DNA from: Acanthochromis polyacanthus
Taxonomy: Eukaryota; Chordata; Actinopteri; Pomacentridae
Direction of reading: 5' to 3'
DNA length: 64,000 nt
Assembly: GCF_021347895.1 (NCBI RefSeq)
Contig: NC_067132.1
Coordinates: forward strand, 7,920,338 to 7,984,337
Program-made: the position numbers and the translations under genes
In this document: in pieces, positions 41,356-54,996 of the stretch
Layout: each line of letters begins with the position of its first letter
How positions within the stretch are numbered: position 1 is the stretch's first letter
The notes under the pieces: model-generated
What the model saw: only the letters and a program-made list of their open reading frames with translations
What the model was told of the DNA's origin: nothing
Database searches by the model: none

Positions 41356-41585
41356 GATATGGAAAAACACCTAAATTCCTTAGATTTTCATAGAAGACAA
41401 AAATGAAATCTCTAGGTTTAAAAAGTGCCTGAAAATTGCATTCTTTCCAATAGCCAGCAGGGAGCAACACTTCTGGCCACAAATAGAAGTCTGACTGCAT
41501 AGAAGTCTTTGACAAAATAACCCGACTTCTCACTAGACGTGCTATCTCATTTAACATTTTCAAATTAGTTTATTGTCTCAAATGT

Positions 41586-41943
41586 AGGGCTGCACAGTGA
41601 GTAGTGGTTAGCACTCTCGCCTTGCAGCAAGAAGATCCCCGGTTCAAAGGTGGGTCTGGGATCTTTCTGCATGGAGTTTGCATGTTCTCCCAGTGCATGC
41701 GTGGGTTTCCTCCGGGTAGTCCAGCTTCCTCCCACAGTCCAAAAATATGCTGAGGTTAATTGGTTACTCTAAATTGCCCGTAGGTGTGAATGTGAGAGTG
41801 ATTGTCTGTATATGTAGCCCTGCGACAGACTGGCGACCTGTCCAGGGTGTCCCTTGCCTTCGCCTGAGTCAGCTGGGATAGACTCCAACACCCCCCGCGA
41901 CCCTCGTGAGGATTAAGTGGTGTATAGAGAATGGATGGATGGA
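41586..41943 (+). mobile_element. SINE-like retroposon with 12-bp target duplication
   Basis: This 358-bp element is bounded by the perfect direct repeat TGTCTCAAATGT at 41574-41585 and 41944-41955. Its 5' part resembles a tRNA-type RNA polymerase III promoter: A-box-like TAGTGGTTAGC at 41602-41612 and B-box-like GGTTCAAAGG at 41641-41650. The body carries TGGAGTTTGCATGTTCTCCC, TTTCCTCCGGGT and CCTCCCACAGTCC, words I recognise from a very abundant fish repeat family. It ends in a short ATGG tandem tail. The duplication and tail indicate target-primed insertion by a LINE. It is not a functional tRNA gene. Confidence 0.75.
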
Positions 41944-42029
41944 TGTCTCAAATGTTAGTTTGAAGACTTTTTAAACAGAGTAATAATTAAATTTTGTAAA
42001 TTTTAGTCCCATTTTTAAGAAAACAGTGT

Positions 42030-43890
42030 TACACGAATGTGAACATCTATTCAAAAACCCTTGAGGAACACACTTGTCATGTCCTCCAAGTCCTCGAGCG
42101 CCTCCTGCAGAACAGACTTTTAGTCAAGGTGGAAAAGTGTGAATTCAACACCACCACAGTCGCCTTCTTGGACTACATCATCTCCCATGGGGAAATCAAG
42201 ATGGACCCTCAGAAGGTTTCAAGGACTGGCCCCAACAGACCCACAAAGCGCTTCAAAGATTCTTTGGATTCGCAAATTTCTACCGTCGATTCATCCAGGA
42301 TCACAGCAAAATCGCCACTCACCGCTCTCACCTCCACCATCAGAACCTTCCTCCGGATCCCTCAGGCCGACCAAGCATTCCATGATCTCAAACAGCGTTT
42401 TGTCTCTGGCCCCATTCTAGTAAATCCTGATCCCAGACCCCAGTTTATTGTTGAGGTGGACACTTCAGACATAGTGGTGGGAGCAGTTCTATCCTCACAG
42501 TCACTCTCCAACTAGAAACTTCAACCCTGTGCCTCCTTCTCCCGTCACCTCTCCCCTACTGAGACAAATTACAATGTTGGAAATCGAGAGCTACTGGCGG
42601 GGAAGTTGACACTGCAAGAATGGCAGCACTGGCTAGAGGGAGCTGAACCCCTCTTCATCAGATGGACAAATCATTGGAACCTGGAATACTTATGTTTGAT
42701 CAAAAGACTGAATGCATGTCAGGCTTGCTGGATGCTGTTTCTTGGGCGTTTTAACTTCACCCTCACCTATAGATCTGGGTCTCGGAATGTCTAACCAGAT
42801 GCTTTGTCTTGCCAATTCCCCTCTCAGGAGACGCCACATGAGCGCGAACCCATCCCCCCCAGAACTTGCCTCATCGATTCTCTTACCTGGCAGGTGGAAT
42901 TCAAGGTCCACCAAGCACAGGTTCTCCAATCAGATCCAGATGATGGTCCTCCAAACCATTTATTTGTGCCAAATTCTGTTTCTCCAGTGGGGGCACTCCT
43001 CCAGGGTTGCCTACTATGCTGTAGCAGCTTGAATCTTAGAGGTTATCCATTGCAAGTTTTGGTGACCTTTCATGGAAAAAGACACCCAGGAGGTGGTTGC
43101 TGCCTGTTCTATCTGCGCCCCTAAAAAGACCCCTCACAATCCAGTTGTTGCCTCCTGCAGCCATTACCAATCCCTCCGCACCTATGGTCCCATATTACTA
43201 TAGAGTTTGTTACTGGCCTGTCTCTACCTTCAGGTAAAACCACAATACTCACTATAGTTGATCGCTTCTCCAAAGCAGCCCATTTTGTGGCCCTTCCTAA
43301 GTTGCCTTCAGCTAAAGAGACTGCAGAGATGATGATTGACCAAGTCTTCAGGTTGCATGGTATCCCTGCAGATACTGTCTCTGATCATGGGCCACAGTTT
43401 ATGTCAGAGGTATGGAGAGCTTTTTGTATTGCCCTGGGGGCAACTATGTATCTCATAACTGGATTTCATCCACAGTCGAACGGCCAGATGGAACGGGCAA
43501 ATCAATCCCTGAAGACCTTCCTCCAGTGCAAGACTTCCGTAAAACCATCAGCATGGAGCAGCCTACTCCATCCAGGAGAGATCAGGGTGGAGTAGGCTGC
43601 TGGACAACTCTCTAACTAATGCCTCTTCTGGATTGTCTCCGTTTCAGTGTACTCTTGGCTATCAACCACCCCTGTTTCCCTCCCAGGACCAGGAAATTTC
43701 CATTCCTTCAGTCCAGACCTTCATCTGGAAATGTGAGAGATCCTGGAAATGGGCTCATGCCTGCCTGCCCACAGCATATGGAGCACCGGATTCCTGCCCA
43801 GCATACACCTCTGGTCAGAGGGTCTGGCTCCAAGCAAAGGATTTGCTCAGAGCCAGCAATGGAAGTGCTGATGAAATGTCTTTTTAAGCA
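42030..43890 (+). pseudogene. Ty3/gypsy retrotransposon pol remnant, no LTRs seen
   Basis: This is a decayed polyprotein from an LTR retrotransposon, with parts in the usual order RT, RNase H, integrase. From 42039 the reverse-transcriptase tail reads SKTLEEHTCHVLQVLERLL then VEKCEF, followed near 42265 by [12 protein letters not shown] in another frame. The RNase H start (VEVDTSDIVVGAVL) ends at TAG 42513-42515; further RNase H sequence with [10 protein letters not shown] and NLEYL continues to 42794. The zinc-binding region is largely lost. The integrase core keeps its D,D,E residues: IVDRFSKAAHF (43260), VSDHGPQFMS (near 43380), NGQMERANQ (near 43490). At least four frame breaks or stops are present. 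gag, protease and most of RT are missing, and no flanking LTR pair is visible. It is a dead 5'-truncated fragment. Confidence 0.9.
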
Positions 43891-43934
43891 TTCCCTTTTC
43901 ATTGTTAAGCTAGGCTAATGATGCCCATACTTAA

Positions 43935-44060
43935 AAAATGGCTTTATATTTTGGAAAATACACTTTGCTTTCTTTCAGAGAATTAGATCAGCCTTAGCGG
44001 TTAGCTTAGCTTAGTGAGACTTTGTCTCCAGCTGAAGGTTAAAACAATCTGTCTACCAAC
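43935..44060. repeat. Fish TAGCTTAGC-family repeat fragment, copy 2
   Basis: TTGGAAAATACACTTTGC, TTTCTTTCAGAGAATTAGAT and CGGTTAGCTTAGCTTAG belong to the same repeat type as 41230-41355 and lie just right of the gypsy remnant. Confidence 0.45.
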
Positions 44061-44199
44061 TCTTGAAGAATTTTAGGAAATCAATGCAGGCACATGGAAA
44101 ACAGCAGACCTGCAAATCCACAATGTTGTTTTGTGACAATAGCATAAATCACTATGCCACCATGAAAATACCGCGAAAATCTATCTTACTATTAAAAAG

Positions 44200-44585
44200 T
44201 TAGCCAGAAATTAACTGCAAGTTTGTCATAAATCTAATTTGCAAATGAAAATATGACCTTGCTGCAAAATTACTGGCAACATTGACAAAGTTACCTACAA
44301 GTGTCTGCCAGAAAAGTGGGAATAATACCATTATTGCCAGAAATGGTGTTCAAATCAATTCTAAATTGACATGTTTACCTGGCAAATTTGTCACTAGAAG
44401 TTTCCTAGAAGTATAGCACTATGTACAACTGAGCGGTGGCAAACCTCTTGTTTTTGCCAGGATGTTGCTGCAAGTTAATCAGCAGTCACCAAGACTGACA
44501 AACTTGTGACAACATTGTTTGGCAAACTAATGATTTTGTTGCAAATCACCCAGAAATTTGTTGCAAAACATTTTGCTTTTGTAAG
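44200..44585. repeat. Degenerate iterated GCCAGAAA / TTGCAAA region
   Basis: Short words recur irregularly: GCCAGAAA or TTGCCAG at about 44206, 44306, 44338, 44456; GGCAAA at about 44393, 44448, 44520; TGCAAA or TGCAAG at about 44217, 44240, 44262, 44470, 44541, 44563. No clean period is visible. It may be a decayed tandem repeat or the interior of an unrecognised transposon. Confidence 0.35.
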
Positions 44586-45689
44586 ATAACATGTCTAAAG
44601 CTCAGCAATAAATCTGTTAAATCTCATTTGATTAATCTTTACAAAAACTACATCTCAACATTTTGGTTCTATCAATTTTCACTCTTAAAACGAATAAATA
44701 TATTATTCATTTATGTCCCAAAATGAATGGGCATGATGGACAAAGAGAAATGAAGGAAAAAAGAGAGCTCAGTGTAAACTGATAGAAGGTACAGTTACAT
44801 TAGACACTTTCTGTCTCTTTGATGGACTGTCTGGCTGTGTTCAGTGTGTGTGTCCTAGCATTTGTGCATGTGTATTTGTATTTAGTTTCCAATAGTTAAA
44901 CCTCTGACTGGCTTTGTTGCTCTACTGCTGTCCAAAGCATTGAAGTCAAGGCCCTCACGCTCTTTCCAAAGTTGTAAAACATGAAAATGAAACACTAGTC
45001 TATCTTACTTTCAGTGTTGTCCAGATGTCACATTGAGTTTTGATGTGCTGTACTCTCCACATGTTTCTAATAGGGACTTTTGCTGCACGCTTGGCTTACA
45101 CCTTTGGGGTAAATACTCAAGAGGTGATCAGGGTGAAGAGATAGGTTAAACTACACGTGTTTAAGTATGTACACGTGTGAGTACACCTTAAAGGAGGAAA
45201 TTCAATACCTTGTAATTTGGTTAGCCCAAGTTCTGTTCATGATAACAACATTTTAATCATATGTCCGTATATATAATTTCTACAGTATGAGCATTATGCT
45301 TTTTCTATACAGAGTACTGTCGTTTTGAGTATTGCCAGGAAAGGCTTTAGAGTATCTCAATGTTCAACCAAATCTTGCAATGCATCACTGATAATTTCCA
45401 TAATAGAACTGCAAAAATCCCACTTGAATTCCTAAAACCTTTCCACATCAGAGTACCGCCTGTATCCAACGCTGAGTAAGTTTCCCCATCCTGAACACTT
45501 CATTACAAACATTAAATGAGCACTATCTCTGTACATGTTTATTTCTAAAGCCTTCCTGGTTGTTATGTTATTATTGCAGTCATTTCCTGTGCTGGAATTT
45601 CATTTTGGGGCTCCCCTTTGGCTCCTAAAACTTACCAGCAGCCCGTCACCCTTTCAGCACCTCTCGCTGGCTCTTGTAAAGGTGTGGGT

Positions 45690-45950
45690 GGCCATGGTTG
45701 GACCCTGAAGTGGTCGCACGGACGCTGAGCTGTGAAATTACATTAAGCCGCCAGGCTAAGGCCCATGGCAATCCTCCCTTAATGAAAACTGTTTCACAGC
45801 GCAGGCTGCTCGGAGCACCGAAGACAATCTGTTTGACAACCAGGGCTTAATGTGGAGAGGTTGAGTAAAGGGACACCATAGTAATTGCTGGAATTTTGGA
45901 TGTTCATTTATAGTGCTCCGCCGCTATTCATAAGCAGAGAAAAATGTTCT
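45690..45950. promoter_or_regulatory. Candidate conserved non-coding element
   Basis: A 260-bp repeat-free patch with TGAAATTACATTAAGCC, CCCTTAATGAAAACTG, GGGCTTAATGTGG and TTTATAGTGCTCCGCCGC. TTAAT words recur in a GC-balanced background. It lies 9 kb upstream of zeb1 exon 1. Conservation is untested. Confidence 0.3.
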
Positions 45951-48900
45951 GATGTTCTGTAAGTGTGTGTGGGAAAGGAGTAGGTGTGTGGTATTCATAT
46001 TCATCCAGTGAAAACAGCAGTGGCCTATAACAGATTGAAACATAAGCACACACACAAACATAAACCACCCACGTACTATTTACTCGTAGAGCTGCACCAT
46101 TGTACCTATATAACTACGACGTCTCAAATCTATTTCCTTGTAAAGGAAATGTGACATATAGATTCATATCATCAGGTAACAATGACACAGAATAACTGGG
46201 TTTGAAAGGTCACACAATATTCATCAATGAATGGTGAGCTCCATTATATTTTTAGAGCTGCCACATTACATTTGAGTAAAGTGGAGAGGAAGAGCAGGAG
46301 AAAATTCAAAATGAAAAATATTGCTGCTGTTTGACTGAGATCAATATTTACCCCTTTGTCACTAAAATTGCAGTCTGTGGTTCTCAAAGAGTTGAAAAAC
46401 TATATCTAAAGCTGCACTGATCAACATTCTATAGCAACAATGGATTAAATAACAATGTGAGGTAGTCAAAAGAGCCACTGTCGATCTCACAAAGATTTTT
46501 TTTCCCAACACTGTTACTTCCCTCAATGGCATCTAAAGAGCTTCTTCACTTCCTTTAGCACATTGCTTTGGTGTCGTCAACCCTGTTTCCAGCCATAATA
46601 AGCAGCAATTATCTGTGAAGAGGTTCTGATACAGCAACAAAACATTACTTGCCAGAGTCAGATATTGTTCTCAGGATTTGATGGAGACCAAAACAGAGTT
46701 CAAAGGAGAATCATTATTGGACTGATGGTGAGAAACACGACCCTAGATGGCTGCTAAACATGCTTCCCTTCTGATGTTTTCTTATTAATGTGTTGTTTTT
46801 CACTAATTCATTTCCAGAAACAGAAACTTTCAAATGGTAATGTGTGGTATTATCTGAGTTTTCATATATTTGTAAAAGAAGATATAATGCAAACTTATGA
46901 AATATTTTTTTAAAAATCATAAAAAAAGAGAAGAAAAAGCCAACTTTAAAAACAACGAACAAGTCATGTGATAGGGACATGACGAATCAGGGAAGGGCAC
47001 ATAATGGCTGATGAGACCAGAGTTACGAATCAAACACAGCTGTTTGCGTTGTTGTTTTCAGACCTATATTTTCCTGCCTGTCTAGACTAGAATACAATCC
47101 CAAAGTTTTCAAACTAAAACGGCGTTAGCAGCATTTCACAAATGTCTATTTTAGAAATGTGAAAAATCTGGAGTGTGGACACTACGCGAAAACGTAGGAG
47201 AAGTCATGCATTTTAAAATGAAACTGTACTGATGTGAACATAGCCTCAGAGACACATCTGTACTTGCCTACATGAAATTGAAACTGCCTGCATGGTAGAT
47301 GTCATACTGCATTTTTTGTTTAGTGCTTCATTTTTGTATTTGAACAGTCCATCTATAATAAAAAGTAACTTCTGAGTCCAGTTTCAAGTCAATCATTTTT
47401 AAACAGAGCAGAAAAGACTCCAGCTTGATAAAACTTGTCACTGCAGTACACCTCAGTTCACACACATTATTTCACCACGGACCAGTTTTAACTATAAGAG
47501 ATGATGCCTCCAAAAATAACACCTTAATAGACCAAGTTTGACGTTTTCGCAGAGAGCACAAATGCTGTTCCAGCCGCAAGGACAAATGAACAGTAAAATG
47601 CAACAGGAGCTCCAATAAATACAGTATAAATTTAAACTGGGCTTTCCAGAGGATGGCTGTCTCCGTTTGACAGTCCCAAGAGGAGGAAGAAGGCTGGGGC
47701 AAGACTGTCTGGAGCGCTGAGGTGCTGCGAGTGCATTTATGTGTATGTGCATGCATGTGTGAGGATATGTTCACATACGTCTCTCTAGCCAAAACAAGTA
47801 TATATCTTGGCCTGCTGTGTAGACAGGCAGCGTTACGTTCACCCGCAGGTCAGGAGCTCTCTGCCCCATGGCCACCCACCCCTGTGGAATAATGGCAGTG
47901 GGGGAGTCTGAGTCTGCAAGGGGCCCTCTTCACCCTCAGTGCACACTAATCCTCCATGAGAGTTATTATCTAATCCTGATTTTTGAGAAAAAAAGAAATA
48001 CAATAAGGACATTTTTTTATAGCTCAGTTCATTCCAGTTTCTCCTTAGATTAAAGGTGCACTACAGTGATTTTTCAAGTAAAAATCTGTTTATTTGTAAC
48101 GGAGAGTAAAATTCAACCCAGAAAAACACTTCTATAATGGTTTCTATGGCTCTGGAGGCACTTTGTAAGTCTGACAGAAGTCTGATAAAATAAGGTTTTA
48201 CCATGATGGTCACCATGGTCATACAATTATATTTTATCAAAAAGCCTTAAAGCACTAGAAACTGAAATGAAAGACATGGATGTTTATTAAGGAGTGAATT
48301 AATGGCACAGGCTTGTCAGACTTTGAGAAACTGTAGTCTGCTGCTACATCAGTTAACGTGCTGATTGGCTTGTTGGTCTGCAGTCCCCATCAGAGCTCCA
48401 TGTTTGCCTCTCCACGAAGAGTCATTACGAGATCAAAATTAAAGCAGCACAGGCAGAAATACTCTGATTTCTAGGTCTTACATGTCAGAAACAATAAATC
48501 CAACACTTCATGTAATACTGTTTGATAGCATCTCAGACCTGTCTGTCTGGTGGAGGAATACATGGCAGAAAAAGTACTCAGATCCTGCTGTAAAAGTAGT
48601 CAAATCTCACAATGATAATGTTACTTATTTATGTTTTTGAGAAACTTCAGTATGAAAAGTGAAACTATTCACTGCAGTGAAATGGCCCTGCAGAGTAATA
48701 ACAACTACAGTATTAGAATTATGTTCAATAATCATTACATTTAGTATTTTCTTAAAGTAGGGCTAGATTTCTTTTGAGCTTGTAATATTTTATTAAATAA
48801 CAATTCATGATCCTGTCTGAACACATACTGTCTTTTGTGCGTATAATGGTTATCTGCATAGTAAATAGTATCTATAGTTTCTCTAAATGCCTATTGTCTA

Positions 48901-50249
48901 GCAAACATAGGAAATGTTTTAACATTTCAGTCAGAATGATAACAAAGCACAGATATAAAGTGGCATGAAATGGAATTAAGGTAAAATACTTCCCATGTGT
49001 GTCTAAGTCAGTAATTGAGTAAATGTGCCAAGTTAAATGACACCAATAAATGACCAGCTCCTTTAAACCTCATGCCTCCTCTTCTAATCCAGGCACCCTG
49101 TTAGAAACCAACTGTAGATCAGTATTCACAGGCTGATTAGCCCTCCTCATGATGAGTGCACTGAGCTGTTTAGAATAAGTGGAGTGGCCCTAATAGAGGA
49201 ATCTTATTCAAACGTGTGTCTTCTGTGTTTTGCTTCTGTCCTGCTCACCTTTCTCCAAACTCCGATATCTGAGGTGTGGCTCACTCCAACAAGCCTGTCA
49301 GCTTCTTCCCGTCTTGAGGAAAAAATCCATGGAGGAAGACGGAAGTGAGTTGAGATTGACATCTAGTCCTCAAAACAGTGCATTGTTAGGTTTCAGAGTG
49401 TGACAGCTTGCATTCAGCTCCTGCTGAATACTTGAGCTGTTATTTGTTTTAGGAGTTTCCCCATGGGGCCGACTTGACCTCAAGAGAGAGACATGAGAAA
49501 ATTCTCAGGCTTGCAGTGAGATCTGTTTATTTGCTGTGAGCCAGACCGTTAAAAGCAGCAGCTTTTATAAATCAAAAACTGGCTTTTCCTCCAAACTCTG
49601 CTCGTTCTCTCAGCTCTGACTGCAGTGTGGTGCTTCACTTGGAGGCCAAAATTGATCTTTTCTCATTTCTACAGTATCAGTTGCACTGAAGGCTCCACCT
49701 GAGCACTTTTACACTCTGTGTATGTGAGTATCTCTTAGCTGGGTAACAGTGTTGGCTGCAGCCAAGCAGAATGGCAGTGATAGTGTTGTGTGGGGGTTGT
49801 TGGTCTGCAAAAAGGGGAGGAGGACCTCACATTTAGCTGCCGTCTCTTGGGAGAGATTAAGCAGTTTAGTCTTTGCTGTGTCTCTCTCTATCACTGCCAC
49901 TGCCTCCTGCTTCTCCTCTCTATTTGGAGCAGGGCAGGGTGTACCTTTTCTGTCGTCCTCCTTTTTACACTTTCTGTTCCTCTGTTCTGCTCTCATTTCC
50001 TCTGCTCCTTTGCTTGGTTCTTTTCTTTCCATCCATCCTGTCTGCCTGTGACACTCTGAACTCTTTCACTTTCCCCTGACTGTTTCTGTTTACACCCTCT
50101 CTCGTGGCTTTTTTTTTTTGTTGCACCCCTCCGACCTCTGGACATCCAGCTGATTCTCTTAGCTGACAGCCCAGATGGCACAGTTAGTAGGGATGTGCCC
50201 CCTCCTTCTCCACTGCCCCCCAGCCCCTCTGTCCCCACTCACCAATAGG

Positions 50250-50420
50250 CTGCTCTGGCTCGGCCATCCCACAGAGCTGATCCCCTGCTCCTGCGTGGAG
50301 CACCATGGAGCTCAACCACGACTCACATTAATCTCCTAAACGATCCTGGACCTAAGAGGATCAATACTCATTTTCAGGGAGCAGCATGATCCCTTAATGT
50401 AGTGGAGGATGGCTGCTTAT
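50250..50420. promoter_or_regulatory. Candidate conserved non-coding element
   Basis: About 170 bp of balanced, repeat-free sequence with CACATTAATCTCC, AAACGATCCTGG and CCCTTAATGTAG, 4.6 kb upstream of zeb1. Only texture supports it. Confidence 0.22.
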
Positions 50421-51109
50421 CCTTCGCTCTTTCCCCTCCTCCTCTGTTTTAACTCCCCATTGGAAGAGCAAGAGTCAGCCTTTCATTTCATGTCATGGTC
50501 CATTTTAGTTAAGACAATATCTCACTTTTGTTACTGATGTCATTATTCAGGTGAATAACACCTGTATGTCCTCTTTAAGGGGAATTTGAGGGATCTTCTT
50601 GATAAAAAAAAAAATGCTTCTGTCTTCTTAAACCAAGGCATTATTTTTAGTGTGAGCTGGTTGTTTTTATGAAATTCAATCTATGTCTTGTAATTGCCCT
50701 CTCTGACCCCACATTCATCCAGATCATAGAGAGGTCAGCAGGGCACCTACATGTGTCTAACAACAGAACCAGCGGCATTTATTTCCCGTTGGTTGCTGTA
50801 AGAATTTGCTCCAGTACAAAATACACAAAGATTTGCCAGAGAAAATAAATCACCATTTTACTCCAGTTGCTCTGAAACACATCAGAGATGTCTTCAGGCT
50901 ATTTTGTATTAGTAGCGGTCGTATAATTGTTATTCTTTGTTTTCCACAGACGCTGAAAAATGACTTCATGCTAATAGCGGCATGATCCAAGGAAAATGGG
51001 AAAGGTCTGACTTTCCATTGGATAACAGGCATCCTACTTTTCCAGATTCGGTGTGCAGGGAGCACCGCTACAACCGCACAGTTAGCTGAGCGTCTCATCA
51101 TTGATCTTT

Positions 51110-51390
51110 GCTGATGCAGACTGTTTCTGGGGCCTTTTTCATCAGGAAAGGTATAGCAGGAGAGGGAGGGAGAAGGAGGGAGAGAGTTGGGCGCTCTCCC
51201 CTCATCGTGGATCTCTCAGGCAGCCTGTCTATTGGTAGAAGAGGCCACCTGGAGCAAGTTTGGAGGTGTTGTTTATGCTAAAGCTATTACTGTGCGTCTG
51301 GGCAGCCTGCCCTGAGAGCTGGACCGCTCTGCTGCTACTGAATTATTCACCCCTGAGATCTGCCATCCCATGTATACAAGCTGTCACATG
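51110..51390. promoter_or_regulatory. Candidate conserved non-coding element
   Basis: A 280-bp patch with a GGGAGGGAGAAGGAGGGAGAG purine run, GAGGCCACCTGGAGC (an E-box, CACCTG) and TACTGAATTATTCACC, about 3.7 kb upstream of the zeb1 ATG. It may be a proximal enhancer; this is inferred. Confidence 0.25.
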
Positions 51391-52161
51391 TAGCTGAATG
51401 ATAAGCTGATTGTCCAGCAATGAGGAGTTTGTTACCTCATGTCTGTAAATACTTTACAGGCAAGATTTATGTCAAGCTAGTGGTAAAAAATTCTGTGTAT
51501 GGTTCAACGATGAAATCTAGGAAGTGTAATCCAAATACATCTTCCGACGTGGTACTTTCTCCTTGCTACTTGAATCATTTCCAGTGATTACAAGATGTCA
51601 CCCTCCCATTAAACAGCCTGTCCTTACAAAACAGGACACCCAAATTGAGGCAAAACTGGGTTACACAGTCGAGCTGCTACAATAGGCTGAATGATGACAA
51701 CACCTTACATACCAGAGATCCAGGCAGTAGAAACCTTACAGTCATCTGCTTCGACAATAGCCACAGCCTTGCAGCAACTGCAGCTCCTCTGACCTATAAT
51801 TGCAAGTCATGGGACCTCAAGCATCACTTCATCATCTGCCGAGTTTATAAACTTCATCTTTCCCGTCACTACAAGCAGTCCAGAAGAATTCTCCTCAAAC
51901 ATGTGATCTGGGATTTTTCATTTCTATTTCCACAGGGCGTAGTGTGATAAGCGGTGTGTCTGTGAAAGTTGGGGTCTGATTGGACACAGTCTGAACCTGC
52001 TGATTGTGCTGGCATGTCTGCATCCTCTTCATCACCACTGCAGTGAGCTCGGCTCAGGAGAACAGCAGGGTCTTTCTTTAGGTGGAGGATTGAATCAGTG
52101 ATGACAGTCTCATGACCTCTTCCTCTAACACACATGCTCTGTCTGCTGTGCTGCTGCTGTG

Positions 52162-52163
<2 letters not shown>

Positions 52164-52214
<51 letters not shown>
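52164..52214. repeat. (AC)n microsatellite
   Basis: An AC array of 51 bp preceded by a short CTG run (52150-52160). Confidence 0.97.
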
Positions 52215-52216
<2 letters not shown>

Positions 52217-52667
52217 AATACATACATTAAGACACAATGTTGAAGAAAAAAGTCATATTTCAAGTTGAATATCATGACATCATTTGCACTAATGGTGCTC
52301 TGTAATGTGTTTTTGGCTATATATTGGAGTAAAGTATGGTACTTTACCAAAACTTATTTTTTGACAAAAAATCAAACCAAATTAAATAGACTTTTAAAAC
52401 AAATCCGACCTCTTTCATAAAAGGAACATGAAATGAACGATAAAAATGAGAAAAGTAAAGGTACTAACTTCAAAAATATTTTTTTTTTGCAGTGATGCCA
52501 TAGAAGAACCATATTTAGTTCCACAAAGAACCCCTTACCCTATAAAACCTATTGAAAGAGCTTCCAAAGGTGCCCTCAAAGAATCATCCAAACATGGTAC
52601 CTTCAAGCACCAAAAACTAAGATCCAAAGAACTTCTGCAAGAACTAGGTTCTTTAAAGAACCATATA

Positions 52668-54302
<1,635 letters not shown>

Positions 54303-54739
54303 TAGTTCTTTGTCTAACCACCTGGAAATATTTCAGTAACAGCAACTGATAATTGTTTAGCAATTTTTAAGCAAAAAAGTAAAAAGTAAGAATTTGTAGC
54401 ACTTCTGGGTCTCGTCCATTGTAACACATTCAATATTTTTGGGTTCTGGACTTTTTTTCAGGCAGAACATATTACATGATGCATTTCTCACATTTCCCCC
54501 CCTACTCTATGGACCAAATAACAGTTGCAGTTTTAACTTTATGCTAAAACCAACCACCACACCATAACTCCAATAGAAATGAAGAACCTTTGGTTCCAAA
54601 TAATATTCTTTTACTTTTCTGAGAGTACTTATTTTGTAGTTTGTGACAAACAATTCAAACTAGCACAGTCACTAACACTATCACCTAGGCCCATACCTTT
54701 AAATGAGCACTAGAACAGACAGGAACTAACACCAGCGTT

Positions 54740-54996
54740 CTGCTCTGCAAACACGGTAACAGTAGCAGCGCAGGTACCGCGTAGCTCCGTCCGGTCCTCC
54801 CTCTCTCTACCGGCTCTCCGCGCTCGGTTCAGGCAGCGTGGGTCGGGGAGGTGCGGGAAGGTGATGTCGTAAAGCTGTGTGTCGTAAACCAGGTGCGGAG
54901 AAGGGGAGGTGAAGGGGAGGGAGGAGGAGGAGGAGGGGGAGAGGGGGTGAGAGAGGAGGTGACTCTCCGGCAGCATTTAGACACAACGAAAGGATC
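54740..54996 (+). promoter_or_regulatory. zeb1: zeb1 probable promoter and 5' UTR, GC/CpG-rich
   Basis: The 250 bases before the zeb1 ATG are much richer in G+C and CpG than the AT-rich DNA upstream, as expected of a CpG-island promoter; the CpG-rich stretch runs on to about 55320. A CAGGTA box lies at 54771-54776 and a CAGGTG box at 54890-54895. A third CAGGTG (55011-55016) is inside the exon. These are the E2-box forms ZEB proteins bind, so negative autoregulation is possible but inferred. A near-pure purine tract follows at 54897-54958. I see no TATA box, and the transcription start cannot be placed from sequence alone. Confidence 0.6.
54897..54958 (+). other. Purine (GGA/GGGG) tract in zeb1 5' leader
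   Basis: About 60 bases are almost all G and A, with many runs of three to five G, including a (GGA)n core near 54918-54938. The spacing of the G runs would permit G-quadruplex formation on the + strand DNA and, if transcribed, in the zeb1 5' UTR. The function is inferred; only the composition is seen. Confidence 0.6.

Larger units (their letters stand above)
44586..52163. other. Non-coding DNA upstream of zeb1 with candidate enhancers
   Basis: No host exon is supported. 49700-50240 is pyrimidine-rich on the + strand (TTTCCTC, CTTCTC words) and yields overlapping spurious frames. The patches at 45690-45950, 50250-50420 and 51110-51390 read like possible conserved regulatory DNA. Confidence 0.5.

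Noticed and set aside
41586..41660. Possible tRNA gene
   Set aside because: A- and B-box-like words are present but no cloverleaf fits and the region is the head of a SINE-like element.
42030..43890. Functional retrotransposon or domesticated integrase gene
   Set aside because: Multiple stops and frame breaks across all domains, no promoter or LTR evidence.
49709..50238. Cluster of overlapping frames at the pyrimidine-rich block
   Set aside because: Leu/Ser/Phe-rich and Lys/Glu/Arg-rich translations on opposite strands reflect the CT-rich composition.
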